Positions 10,861-21,227 of a stretch of 64,000 nt of DNA are shown piece by piece. Origin of the DNA: Azorinus chamasolen (Eukaryota > Mollusca > Bivalvia > Cardiida > Solecurtidae); NCBI GenBank assembly GCA_963576725.1, contig OY755243.1, forward strand, positions 74,608,106 through 74,672,105, written 5' to 3'. The notes below the pieces were generated by a model, which did no database searches, was not told where the DNA came from, and saw nothing but the letters and a program-made list of their open reading frames with translations. How positions within the stretch are numbered: position 1 is the first letter of the stretch; every line of letters begins with the position of its first letter. The position numbers and the translations under genes are program-made.

Positions 10861-11115
10861 TGTGGCAGAAATATATGGTGTTTAAGAAGAATTCGTTCAT
10901 TTAAATGTTGTGCATATTTCTGTTGTTTAGCGCTTGATGAAAACGAGTCGGAAAAATGTAGTTTTTTTCTATATTGTGCATATATCTGAATTGAAGGGCA
11001 ATAATGTCAATTGCTTGAGTCTAAAGAACTACGTGTAATTACAAACGGTTACCTCAATATTATGGAGTTATTCGTTATTCTAAGCGTATGAAATGACATG
11101 TTTAGAATATGATGA

Positions 11116-11330
11116 TATTTGCCCTTCTCTTGCTAATTGTATAATTACATATATCTTCACCGTGTACAAGTATGTCGCTGTGCAATCACTACCGTGGAGT
11201 GCACTGGTTGCACAATCAACTTGTAAATAGTGCAGACCGTGATGAGACAGCTCCTGCAGGAGCTGTCTCATCTGGGTCTTCCCTATTTACAGGTAGGTAT
11301 ATTGACGTGAATAGCAAGCGAATGGTTAAA
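11116..11330 (+). mobile_element. MITE family B
   Basis: Carries 'gtacaagtatgtcgctgtgc', 'ggagtgcactggttgcacaa', dyad acagctcctgcaggagctgt, and the end ggtaggtatattgacgtgaa. It lies just inside the intron after the first exon of copy 1 and has no counterpart in copy 2, so it inserted after the duplication. Confidence 0.75.
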
Positions 11331-11344
11331 ACTATGTCCCTTAC

Positions 11345-11662
11345 CTCAGGCCAGTCTGATAAATCTGAATAGAGAAATGTTGATTCCTCCTGAAACTCAC
11401 TGGGATGTGCAGACGTCGTATCGACAGAGTTCAGTTCACACCATTGTCCGGATTGTTTATAATTGAAGGACACACATTTCGTCTCTGCGAAGCATTCCAT
11501 CGCGCATTTAGAAAGCATTACGCCCTCCTTAGTCTGAAGTGCATGCCCTGTCAGTTTCCGCCCGAAATATTCACGATTGAGGCTAAATTTGTGAGTTTCA
11601 GAAGCAAATGTATATCCCGAGAGGACAATATTGATAAACCAAAGTTTGTTAGAGACGGTCAT
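11345..11662 (-). CDS. Signal peptide + PAN/Apple exon of PAN-EGF-GON gene, copy 1
   Basis: First coding exon, 318 nt (106 codons), ending WPE at a GTAAGG donor in phase 0. The start is the ATG at 11662, homologous to the copy-2 start; an ATG four codons upstream is in frame but not shared. Residues 1-20 (MTVSNKLWFINIVLSGYTFA) look like a secretion signal. The rest matches a PAN/Apple-like module: the Cys in SKCAMECFAETKC, then FNYKQSGQWCEL. The sequence is intact and close to copy 2. Confidence 0.75.
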
Positions 11663-13010
11663 TGTGAATATCAAAATATGGTATGATAAGTGCAGGCTGG
11701 AGTTTTACACTTTCAATAAAATACAGTTCTATATGAGCCGTTTGATCAGGAACTACATTACAGAATTACACAGATCCCTTGAAAAGTTTTCCTTATAACA
11801 ATAAGTTAATTAATAGTCATAGAGTGACAAATTTACAACAAAATGTCCACCAGTTAAATACGTAAGTACACTAATATCTAAAGAGAAACTATTACCTCAA
11901 TGTGAAGATTTATCTTTCACTATCACTTAATCTCACAAATACCGGTATGTAAAGCGGCGATCAAAATAACTAAAAGAGTAGTCAATGAAATAATAAAGCG
12001 GACCAATCCCCTGGGGATTGACGGCTTTACGTTGTGCTTTGCTCGGTTTGTAACCTCGAACACAGTCAAATGCAGTAAAGCATATGGATTATTCAGCCAT
12101 TCTTGAATAATTGATACAACACATTTTGTAAAAATGAAAAAAATAAAGTTTCTAATATTTGTGATACGTTTTCATTTTCCGCTATGAAAGCCTTCAAACT
12201 TTCAGTGTGTAAAATTTCACCCACACCACTGCTGGTATTTTCATTTTATTATGGTCAGAAGTTATGGACTCAGAAGTCCGTTATGGTAGGTGAGATTGTA
12301 CAATATAAAATATTACCAGAATGACTTATACAACCTGTATTTGTATGTGCTTATTTAAACGTCACCATATCTTCTAATAACATTGGAGACTTGGAAAATG
12401 TGTAAATTGTAATGATCATTTTGTGTTATGGTAGTTTTAAACATATAAGCAATAACAAGGTGTTTGAAACGGGAACCATTTGTTTTGCATGTTTAACTTA
12501 CGTTACAAATAAAATCTATGAAACTGACATCATCAATACAGTGAGTATTTCTGTCTGTTAATATGTCATATACAATTGAAGCAAAACACAATGATCATTA
12601 TATGCTAAACTGTCAGTTGCTAGATTTTGATTTTTGTTTTATGCCTATTTTCGTTACGTAGGTTAGGAAAATATGTCGTTTTTTCACTTTCATAACACTG
12701 TCAAAATAAGTCAAAAACAGAATGAAACATATGTTTTCAACTTGGAACGCAAGGAACTGGGGAGTTAACAAGTGTTGTCTCACTTCTAGTAATTGGGGCC
12801 CTGCATTGAGAATGCAGTAGCCTTATAGTAATCACATTTTCTGTCCGTCCGTCTGTCTGTCCCCCAATACTTTTAATGTGATGCGATAACTCAAACAGTA
12901 CTTCTTTTACGTAGGTGAGAACGCCATAATGCACTAAGGTGTTCATTTAATATACAATCTCAGTTTATGGTGTTCATTTAATATACAATCTCTGTTCACT
13001 TTAAAACAAC
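11663..13010. other. Upstream region of copy 1, no gene recognised
   Basis: Probably holds the promoter of the first copy; no confident TATA or initiator. From about 12.27 kb the word GTTAYG(T/G)(A/T)GGTGAGA recurs (see findings). 12.78-12.95 kb resembles the end of a bivalve dispersed repeat: gcagtagcc...ctgtccgtccgtctgtctg. Confidence 0.4.
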
Positions 13011-13251
13011 TTTAACCCTTTACCACTCATTAACGCATGTTTATGCATTTAAACTCTCATTGAAAGTTATATAAAATTTAAAGCATTTCATTACCTTATT
13101 AACTTTCTCATGGACTTAGTGAATGCTAAAAATAATGAAGAGTAGTATACAGCATGAAATCTAAACAGCCTGAGAGTTACCCACTGGCTGTTTTGGTTGT
13201 ATGCTGTTTGCACAGAACCATTTCATCCAAGGTTCTATCCAGTAAAGGGTT
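13011..13251. mobile_element. TTAA-flanked MITE (family Q)
   Basis: Left end ttaaccctttaccactcatt, right end ctatccagtaaagggttaa. The same CCC...TTAA logic as families A-D but a distinct interior with no strong central palindrome. Confidence 0.6.
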
Positions 13252-13904
13252 AATACAACTACTGTCAACCGATTGTGTTACGTTGGTGAGATGTTACGCT
13301 GGTGATAGCTTTTACACATTTTTTTTCATATTTTGATGACTAGCTACTGGTTATGTTTATAGGATAAAAGTAAAGACATTCAAACTGAAAGCGAAACAAT
13401 GCAAAATAATACCGTTACGTTGGTGAGGCCTTGAAATGAGACAAATGAAAATTTTACTTTTAGGCTATCTGGGCAGCTTATTACATTTTTGTTTGGTTAA
13501 TTAATGAATTTTGTTGTTAGCTAGGACATTTGGAAATGTAATTAGCATATATTGGATGTATGTTCTATGTATGGATAAGCAGATGGGGTATGTGTGAAAA
13601 ATTGTTATGGTAGGTGAGACAACATTTGCGACAACTACAATTTCAATAATAACACATAGCTAAATAACTTATCTTCATGTCAAACTTCTAGAGACTGTAG
13701 AAATGTGTTTCACTGTTGGAAAACTACGAATATTTCCAACGGTTAGCAAGTTTTGTGCTGTCAACATAGAGGTTAAAATTTCAAAATTGACAAGCGACAG
13801 CCTAAAATCACACCCCCTCTATCTCATATGGTATATTTTTCCTATAAACTGCAAGGAAAATGTACAAAACTAGCTGCTACATACTGAGGTATGGTACTGA
13901 CACA

Positions 13905-14275
13905 TTTTTAACAGAATTTTGCAGGTTTCATTTTGGCAGACATCGTTATGCATGCTGTGGAGTTGTCTGGAGGGGGGATTTTATTTACATTTTGACTTTG
14001 GTGAAAGTGGAATAAGGACGAGGTTGGGTACCCGTAAACCAGGTTTAAGTCCCCCAGTAGCTTATTTTGGTTGCTGGCCGTTCCAAGGCGGCACTCCTGC
14101 TTTCAGCCTACGGTCAATTTTGTTGTTTAATATGCTTAATGTTTAATGTGTTTCGTCTTGATATGCATCCTGTTATGTTTTGTCTTGTGGCTTTACCGTT
14201 TCTTGTTTGATGGTGTTTGGTGCGGTGTCATTTCGTGTGTGGCTCTCCCTGTTTGACTATTTTTCCATATTAACA
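13905..14275 (+). repeat. Dispersed repeat N (SINE-like), copy 1
   Basis: Shares with 24.56-24.90 kb the blocks 'ttttggcagacatcgttatg', 'ggacgaggttgggtacccgt', aaaccaggtttaagtccccc, 'gctggccgttccaaggcgg' and 'ggtgtttggtgcggtgtca'. Partial copies at 26.80, 48.81 and 51.54 kb. The block 'ggtttaagtccccc' resembles a Pol III B box, so a SINE origin is possible but unproven. Confidence 0.6.
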
Positions 14276-14395
14276 TCATTTGAAACAGGACAATTACAAA
14301 TCAAATGCTAGAGACAGGGTATTTTTCACAATGCGTCAATTATTCAAGAATGGCTGTATTGTCAGTAATCGACAAATCCGATATTGATTTAAAAA

Positions 14396-14520
14396 CAATA
14401 CAATACAATACAATACAATACAATACAATACAATACATTTTATTTCAGCATTAAACATTACAAGAATGTTCTTTAGCCTACAATACATACATAATTTTAA
14501 GATTGTATTGTATTGTATTG
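14396..14520. repeat. (AATAC)n microsatellite with inverted partner
   Basis: About eight AATAC units at 14396-14438, and an inverted run (attgtattgtattg) 70 bp later, giving a hairpin-capable pair. Confidence 0.8.
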
Positions 14521-14686
14521 ATTTAAAAACACATTTATACGAGTTAAATTACGAATCCAATTTAATGGTTACGCAATATTGGTTACCGTGTCTTGTCCAG
14601 TAGGGGCCGTCTGAAATTATTCTAACATACGCGTAGCAAGTAATATGCACACAGTAGAACATATCTTAAGTGGTTATCTTAACCCT

Positions 14687-14877
14687 TCGCTTGCTGAATT
14701 TTTAAACACATTTCTCCTTCTTTACCCATGCCCTGTTGTATAATTACATAATTATATCTTCATTGTGTACAAGTATTTCGCTGTGCAATCACTGCTGTGG
14801 AGTGCACTGGTTGCACAATCAACTTGTAAATAGTGCAGGTAGGTATATTGACGTGAACAGCAAGCGAAGGGTTAAAG
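14687..14877 (+). mobile_element. MITE family B (deleted dyad)
   Basis: ttaacccttcgcttgctgaa ... agcaagcgaagggttaa with the central palindrome deleted (gtgcaggtaggtatattgac). Its partner at 15008 lies in reverse with the same deletion. Confidence 0.75.
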
Positions 14878-15005
14878 CGGTCTAATAACACGTCTTTAAG
14901 TGCACGTGGTAGCTTCATGCAAGCCAGAAGAAATACGGAAAACTTCTATTGGAACTTTCTGCATTACGTGTGACCTTCAGTAAAACAACATCTGCTTGTG
15001 ACTCC

Positions 15006-15202
15006 GCTTTAACTCTTCGCTTGCTATTCACGTCAATATACCTACCTGCACTATTTACAAGTTGATTGTGCAACCAGTGCACTCCACAGCACTGATTGCA
15101 CAGCGAAATACTTGTACACAATGAAGATATATGTAATTATACAACAGGGCATGGGTAAAGAAGGAGATATGTATTTTAAAATTCAGCAAGAGAAGGGTTA
15201 AG
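15006..15202 (-). mobile_element. MITE family B (deleted dyad), reverse orientation
   Basis: Reads from tttaactcttcgcttgct to cagcaagagaagggttaa, inverted relative to the copy at 14.69 kb, and like it lacks the central palindrome. The pair is a 130-bp-spaced inverted repeat. Confidence 0.75.
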
Positions 15203-16599
15203 GTTTAAATTGCCAATCTGCAAAAGAAATATTCAACATAACCAACACTATGTTTTACGATTTTATTGAAATGGAATTTATATGTACGTTTAGTGTGGAG
15301 AATATCACTTTATTGAAAATATAGGTTTAATCTGGAGAATACCACATTAAACAGTGATGTGCTACATATGTATTTCACTTCATTCATGGTTGCAACGGTT
15401 AAAACCTCAAATAAGCAAGGTTTCACTGTATATAATAGTAAACAGTTTTTAAGACCAGTCACTGCCCAAGAAATGCGACAAAGTAGGTCGAGTATGAAGT
15501 CTTCTTTAACAGTGTGTTTGTCAAATCTTTTAACACACAGACAAACACATGTATAAACTATCAAGACAAGTCATTTAAATCATAAAGAATAAACGGATAT
15601 AATAATCAAACCAATAGCGAAACAATACGAACAAGAAACACTAATCTGAAAACTTAAGATATAAATAAGTCAAATATTCAAACACATCATTATTATGTGC
15701 AGCAAACAACCTAGAACATGATCAGATGAAATGTGTGAGATAGAAGCACTGAGGCTAGAGTAACTGAAACGGACGACAATCATTGATTTCAGGCGAAAAC
15801 AACAGATACCGCATATAAATAAAGACTGCAGAATGTAAGGGTGGAAGGAAGTAAAATACCTTACGCACAAGAGGATACGATGTAAGAGATATAAGATACA
15901 ATGCTATCTCCCTACAACGACCCTGTCAATAACAATTCCCCCTTACAACAACGCATGTCACGGTTTCCGAAACAACAAGGCTCCAAAAACAACTTTTTTC
16001 CATCGTATTTTCTTTATGCCTCCATCAAACTTTGTGACGATTCTAAAGAGTGGTCACAACATAAGGTTTGATAGAGGCATACCGGCCTTAGTTCTCGAAA
16101 TACACCTTATCTGGGAATCTGCAAACAAGCTAATTATGTTTGATTTTCCCTCCCTATAACAACTCCCTCTGAACAACACATACAATCTTCGTATCCCAAA
16201 GGGTGTCGTTGTAGAGAGGGAACACTGTAGAACGAATATAAAACGGATTACGACAGCAATCATGCTATAAGCTAAGACTATCAATAACGAAAATAATACA
16301 AGTAAACCCCGAGAAAACAAGCAATAACAAACGAAAGTAATTAGGTCAGAAAGAAACACTGGAACGCAGAAAAGTACTGCGAGAAACTGAGCGGCGTCGA
16401 GTTACCAAACTATTGAGTAGGTAAGTAAACTATAAATCCAGAAATTAATCATTGGGCTGCCAAATATTGCCGTCTGTAAACTTTGCCGTCTGTAACAAGT
16501 TATTTTATTCTACATTTTTGTTTAATAAAATAGTCACAGTAACAGTTTGAATCCCCGAGTTAATAGCAAGAAGGCATGCAAATAAGGCGCGAAAATAAG
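15203..16599. other. No gene recognised
   Basis: No domain, tRNA or splice context supported. 15.9-16.25 kb holds diverged pieces of mariner-like repeats ('ctccctataacaactccctc'; 'tcgttgtagagagggaacac'). 16.46-16.55 kb resembles the family-D left end (gggctgccaaatattgccgt ... gtcacagtaacagtttga). Confidence 0.4.
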
Positions 16600-17115
16600 C
16601 GAAAAGACAACATCAACGACCAAGCAAGGAAGTAAAACAGAAAACAGTTAAGGTAGTAATTGAACAACAGGCAAAGAGGTAAAGTAAGGAAGTAAGACAA
16701 TAAGCAAAACAAAAAGACGTAAGACAATCATCAAGCAGCGAAGTAAGACAGCCGTCAAAAAGCAGCATGCAGACAAAGAGGAAAGGCAGAAATAAATCAT
16801 GGTGGCAAGACTGCACACATATAAGGAAGTAAGGCAACAAGCAGACCCAGAGGTAAGATAGCAATCAGGCAATGACGTAAAGCAGTAGGTAAGGGAACAA
16901 GACAACAATGCTATAGAGAGATAAGACAACAGCATACCAGTCAAGCAAGGGAGTAAACCAGCAAACAATTATGGGAGCATCCAGCCAGCACGCAACAATC
17001 AATCAATAACGTAAGGCAGCAACCGGATAATGCAGCATGTAGACAACTATTTAAGGCGGCTATCAAGAAAGCAAGTAAGACAACAAACATGCATGTTAGT
17101 AAGACAGCAACCAAA
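16600..17115. repeat. Degenerate purine-rich array (copy of the 58.6-kb array)
   Basis: Repeated words gtaag(a/g)cagcaa and 'aagcaaggaagtaa'. It is co-linear with 58.9-59.27 kb, for example 'aaggcggctatcaagaaagc' against 'aaggcggctatcaggaaaac'. The Leu/Cys-rich minus-strand frames are artefacts of this composition. Confidence 0.7.
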
Positions 17116-17328
17116 CATACACAGATCCTGCCCCGGTTCGGAAATATAAATTCTTCCAAATACGGATCCGGTGCAATTTTGTCCACATCAGATTCGATTA
17201 AGCTTTTGAGACAGTGCTGTAAGAGTATCAAACACATTAGATTCTGGCGAGGGACCGATTTACTTGGCGTTACGTCTGGATCCAAGCTGTTTTCAAATTT
17301 GAGTCAGGTCGGGCATAGTGGGATAAGG

Positions 17329-17581
17329 GTTAACCCTTTCCCTGATGAATATTCATGCAGGAAATAATGACGTCATAAATATTAATAAGATTTTTTTTAT
17401 AATGTCATATGAACACAGGACATTTTAATTCCGGCACAAGCTTTAGAATCAAATCTATAACCCCATAGCAAACAGAGCAGACCCAGATCAGACGGCTTCT
17501 ATAGAAGCCGTCTGATCTGGGTCTACTCTGTTTGCAGATACGTCAAAATGCGCTTACATAAGGAAAAGTGAGGGATAATAG
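17329..17581. mobile_element. MITE family C (full length)
   Basis: ttaaccctttccctgatgaa at the left; a near-perfect central inverted repeat with arms gcaaacagagcagacccaga and dyad ggcttctatagaagcc; then 'gcgcttacataaggaaaagtg'. TTAA/CCC ends. Confidence 0.75.
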
Positions 17582-17689
17582 TGTTAAAGCGGATCTTTCT
17601 GTGCTTGAAAAACGGATTTTGATAAATCAAATTAACAATATATGACAAAAACGTTTTAATTTTATTAGCCGCTTTTAAAAACGTAATTA

Positions 17690-17880
17690 AATTGTTATCA
17701 AGGAAGTGCAGAAGAACCTGTCTTGAGTGGTCATCAAAAAACTGTCTAATTATGGGTTTGTAAGGCAAGTGGTAGTTTAATGCAGGCCAAGAGTAAAACA
17801 GAAAGCTCTGATAGGCACTGCATGCAATAATTTTGCCTTGCATTAAGTAACCACCTGTTTGTAAGACTCACTTGTTTGAT
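17690..17880. mobile_element. MITE family F
   Basis: Carries 'tcttgagtggtcatcaaaa', 'gtggtagtttaatgcaggcc', 'cagaaagctc' and 'ttgcattaagtaaccacctg'. Dyad degraded. Confidence 0.55.
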
Positions 17881-18115
17881 AAATGATCGGGCGCTTTTAA
17901 AACCCATTTGCTCTCAGTGGATTCATCCATTTTCATACATTATACTGGCATACAGACACAATATGAGGGCGCTACTGATATACTGACACTTGGTGGGGAT
18001 GGTTTTCATTTACAGACACTAGCTGAGGATTATACAGATATACAGACTCTACACTGATGAAGATACAGTTTACAGAAACTATGTGAAGATGATATAGCTA
18101 CAGTAAAACCTGTCT

Positions 18116-18342
18116 TGACCCATTACCTCATTGGCTATTTTTAGATACAACCTCTTTGAATAAATCTACCGAAAAGGAGTATTATCTAGAGAAAAGGAAT
18201 TTTTTAGAATTTTTTAGTTTGAAACCATTGTGAAAAATAGAGCATTTGCTCCTATAGCAAATGCTCTATTTATCACAATGGTTTCACAAAATGACTTTTA
18301 CAGAGTTGTCAAAAGTCGTCAATATGAGGGAATGGTTAAGCG
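18116..18342. mobile_element. MITE family A
   Basis: gacccattacctcattggct ... 'tcaatatgagggaatggtta'. Central inverted repeat gaaaccattgtgaaaaatag / tatttatcacaatggtttc with dyad agcatttgctcctatagcaaatgc. Confidence 0.75.
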
Positions 18343-18389
18343 GTCATCAAAAAGAGGTCTCATAACCGACCTGCAAGGCAAGTTGTTGA

Positions 18390-18545
18390 ATTAATCTACC
18401 GAAAAGGAGCATTTACTAGAGAAAGGGAATTTTTCAGAATGGTGTAGTTTGAAACCATTGTGATAAATAGAGCATTTGCTCCTATAGGATATATTTATCA
18501 CAATGGTTTCACAAAGTAACATTTTGCAGAGTCGTCTTCTGGACA
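18390..18545. mobile_element. MITE family A (partial)
   Basis: taccgaaaaggagcatttac ... gaaaccattgtgataaatag ... tatttatcacaatggtttc. The right end is missing and the dyad partly deleted. Confidence 0.65.
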
Positions 18546-18566
18546 CATTTTCGTTTGCTTATACTT

Positions 18567-18802
18567 TTAACCCTTCGATTGCTAATCGCGTCAATATACC
18601 TACCTGGAAACAGTGAAGACCCTGCAGGAGCTGTCTCATCAGGGTCTGCACTATTTACAAGTTGATTGTGCATCCAGCGCAGTCCACAGCAGTGATTGCA
18701 CAGCGAAATACTTGTTTACAGTGAAGAGATATGTAATTATACAACAGGGCATGGGTAAAGAAGGAGAAATGTGTTTTAAAATTCAGCAAGAGAAGGGTTA
18801 AA
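18567..18802 (-). mobile_element. MITE family B
   Basis: ttttaacccttcgattgcta ... cagcaagagaagggttaa, with gaccctgcaggagctgtc as the centre; one palindrome arm is shortened. Confidence 0.7.
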
Positions 18803-18849
18803 GAGGAAGTATCTTCAGTTGCCATATAATCTATATATTATAAATATAA

Positions 18850-18915
18850 TGCCAAACAGCTTGGATCCCGATCAGACGCCGAACGTCTTATCAGTATCCA
18901 AACAGTTTGACTCTC
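18850..18915. mobile_element. MITE family D core
   Basis: 'aacagcttggatcccgatca', 'gacgccgaacgtcttatca' and 'gtatccaaacagtttg': a shortened foldback core. Confidence 0.55.
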
Positions 18916-19429
18916 TTGTTATATTTGTAAAATAAATTGAAGACAGCTACAAGTGGTAACATGGAGCAGACGATAATCTAGCAGACAAGATGCATTTGGT
19001 AGCGCAGGTGTTAATATTAGATATTAAAGCACTTGCATGTTTGCACTGAACCCTAAATTACATCCAAACTCCCATATAGTTCACCCGACCTTACTGACCT
19101 CTATTATCATAGTTTCACACTACGCTTTAGTTTCTTCATACATGTACATCTTCGGTAGTCACCGTGAATTATTTTTACGAGAGTGCACATGATATATCCA
19201 GTATACCAGATTAAGTATCATTCAGCATTGATAAATGTATCGACAAAGACTGAAGCTCAGAAGGTAACAGAGAGGAATTTTTCCATAGTCAGGTGTTCGA
19301 ACCCCAAGCTATCTTTCAAAATATTTTTAAACATATTTCGATTGATTTGGGTTTATTTCTTTTTCTCACATTTTATCATGAAAATGATTTCTCTTGCTCT
19401 TATGAAACTCTACCCCCCCCCCCCCCCCC

Positions 19430-19830
19430 CTGATATGATATTTGATCCTGAAGGATGATCTTGACCTTGATATGTACCCCCATCAAACTGTGCAGCCTCA
19501 TGAAATACACACGCATTCCAAATATCAAGTCTGTATCTCTACTGTTTCAAAAGTTATGGTCAATGTTAAAGTCGGTGACCTATGACCCTGACGGATAACC
19601 TCATGTCACCCCTCAAACTGTGCAGCTTCGTGAGATACACATACATGCAAACTAGCAAGTGTGGGTCTCTACTGATTCAAAAGTTGTTACCGATGTTAAA
19701 GACAGTGACCTTTTACCCTGAAGAATGACCTTGACCTTGACATGTCACCCTCAAAATGTGAAACTTCATGAGACACACATACATACCAAATATCAAGTCT
19801 CCATATGTACTGATTTTGCTAGACTATACA
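19430..19830. repeat. GTGACCTTTGACC-type tandem units
   Basis: Two to three units of the family at 5.64-6.97 kb ('gatgatcttgaccttgatat', 'ttcaaaagttatggtcaatg', 'ggtgacctatgaccctg'), preceded by a run of about 18 C at 19413. Confidence 0.75.
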
Positions 19831-20065
19831 AATGTGTTGTTTCGATCAGCGGAGTTCCCTTTTCATTTCCATTTTTACGTAACTTCGATGAGCTTCCGCG
19901 AAGGAAAATAGTTTCGATACTTACATTACAAGAGGGGAAACGTGGTTGAATTTGAAATATAAAACCATTTGAATCGAGAATGCCAATATGTTAATTCAAA
20001 TACACATGATTTATCTCTGAGGCTCTCTGAACAAATTCGAGTTCCGTCGTCTCAGTTTCTATTTT

Positions 20066-21225
20066 AAAGCCTGTCTCACACAGAACACACGGCTTATACG
20101 GTTGGCCATCCGTGTAAACCGTACATACAACCGAACCAACCGTGGCCTTATCCGAGTTACACTCGGGCCATTCGAGTGTATCCGTGAAAGCCGTGTATGA
20201 TTTTTAAAACTTTTAAAAAACTGACACGGGTGCCATGTCCGTGTATAATCGTATTAGCGATCGTACAAGACCGTGAGAGACCGTGTGAGACCGTACGAGA
20301 CCGTATATACAACCGCACATGAAGTCCACTCCACGAGTGAGCTCAACCGTGTCAATATCGTATATAAATCGTATGGAATCGTGTGAAACCGTTCCCAAGT
20401 CCTACATCCAACACCCGGATTAACACTCGAATGTCACACGATCACCGTACGATTCACACGAGTGTACACACGGTTTTATACGATCGCCATACGACCAATA
20501 CGGTTTCATACGATCGCCATACGACCAATACGGTTCAAGTACGAATTATACATGGTCAAGTACGACTCATGTACAGAGTATCATATTGACCAAACATGAC
20601 CCTTCTGTTGAGCCATTCTCTTGTCCAAACTTGTCTCCTTCTTCTTCTCCTTCTGTTGACTTTTTCTTATCTCCCCTCACGCCTTCTGGCCAAAATAATC
20701 TCAATGTCTATTAGTCTTATCATGATTTCTAATTCCCTTATTCTGTCATCTGCCATTTTCCTATACTTCTCTGTTGAAAGTTCGAAAATTTATGAAGCCA
20801 AGCCATCAAAACGAGTCAATTTATATCAAAACATATACGAATGTGTGATAATTCGAGCATAACTCGAACAAAAGTCGGTGGGACCGTATGTAAACCCTGT
20901 AAATGTCCAGTTAATCGAGTAAAAGTCGTGTTTAATCGTACTAGGCCGTAACAGACCGTACTAGACCGTACTTGGAACCGTACAACAATCGTATGAATCG
21001 TATGAAAATCGTTTTGCAAATCGTGTTCAAACCGTGACAAACCTTGTTTGACCGAGTATATCCGTGCTTTGTTCGTACATACTCATGCTACATTCGAGTC
21101 TAAATCGTACCAACTCATCCCCAGGCACGGTTGGAGCTCAATACTCGTACCAGTCAACCCGTGTATAACCGAGTATACCGTATTGGAACCGTGTGCCCAA
21201 CCGTGTTCTGTGTGAGACAGGCTTA
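20066..21225. mobile_element. 1.16-kb TIR element M with k-mer-rich interior
   Basis: Ends are inverted repeats: aagcctgtctcacacagaac on the left, its complement gttctgtgtgagacaggctt on the right. The interior is dense in short words such as CCGTGT, CGTACGA, ATCGTA and ACCGTA, except for a CT-rich block at about 20.59-20.86 kb. No transposase is visible. A non-autonomous DNA transposon is the simplest reading. Confidence 0.65.
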
Positions 21226-21227
21226 AG

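Noticed and set aside
11405..11686. Plus-strand frame of 93 aa opposite the PAN exon (and its twin at 47328-47609)
   Set aside because: It is the antisense shadow of the PAN/Apple exon, which has a signal peptide and splice donor on the minus strand.
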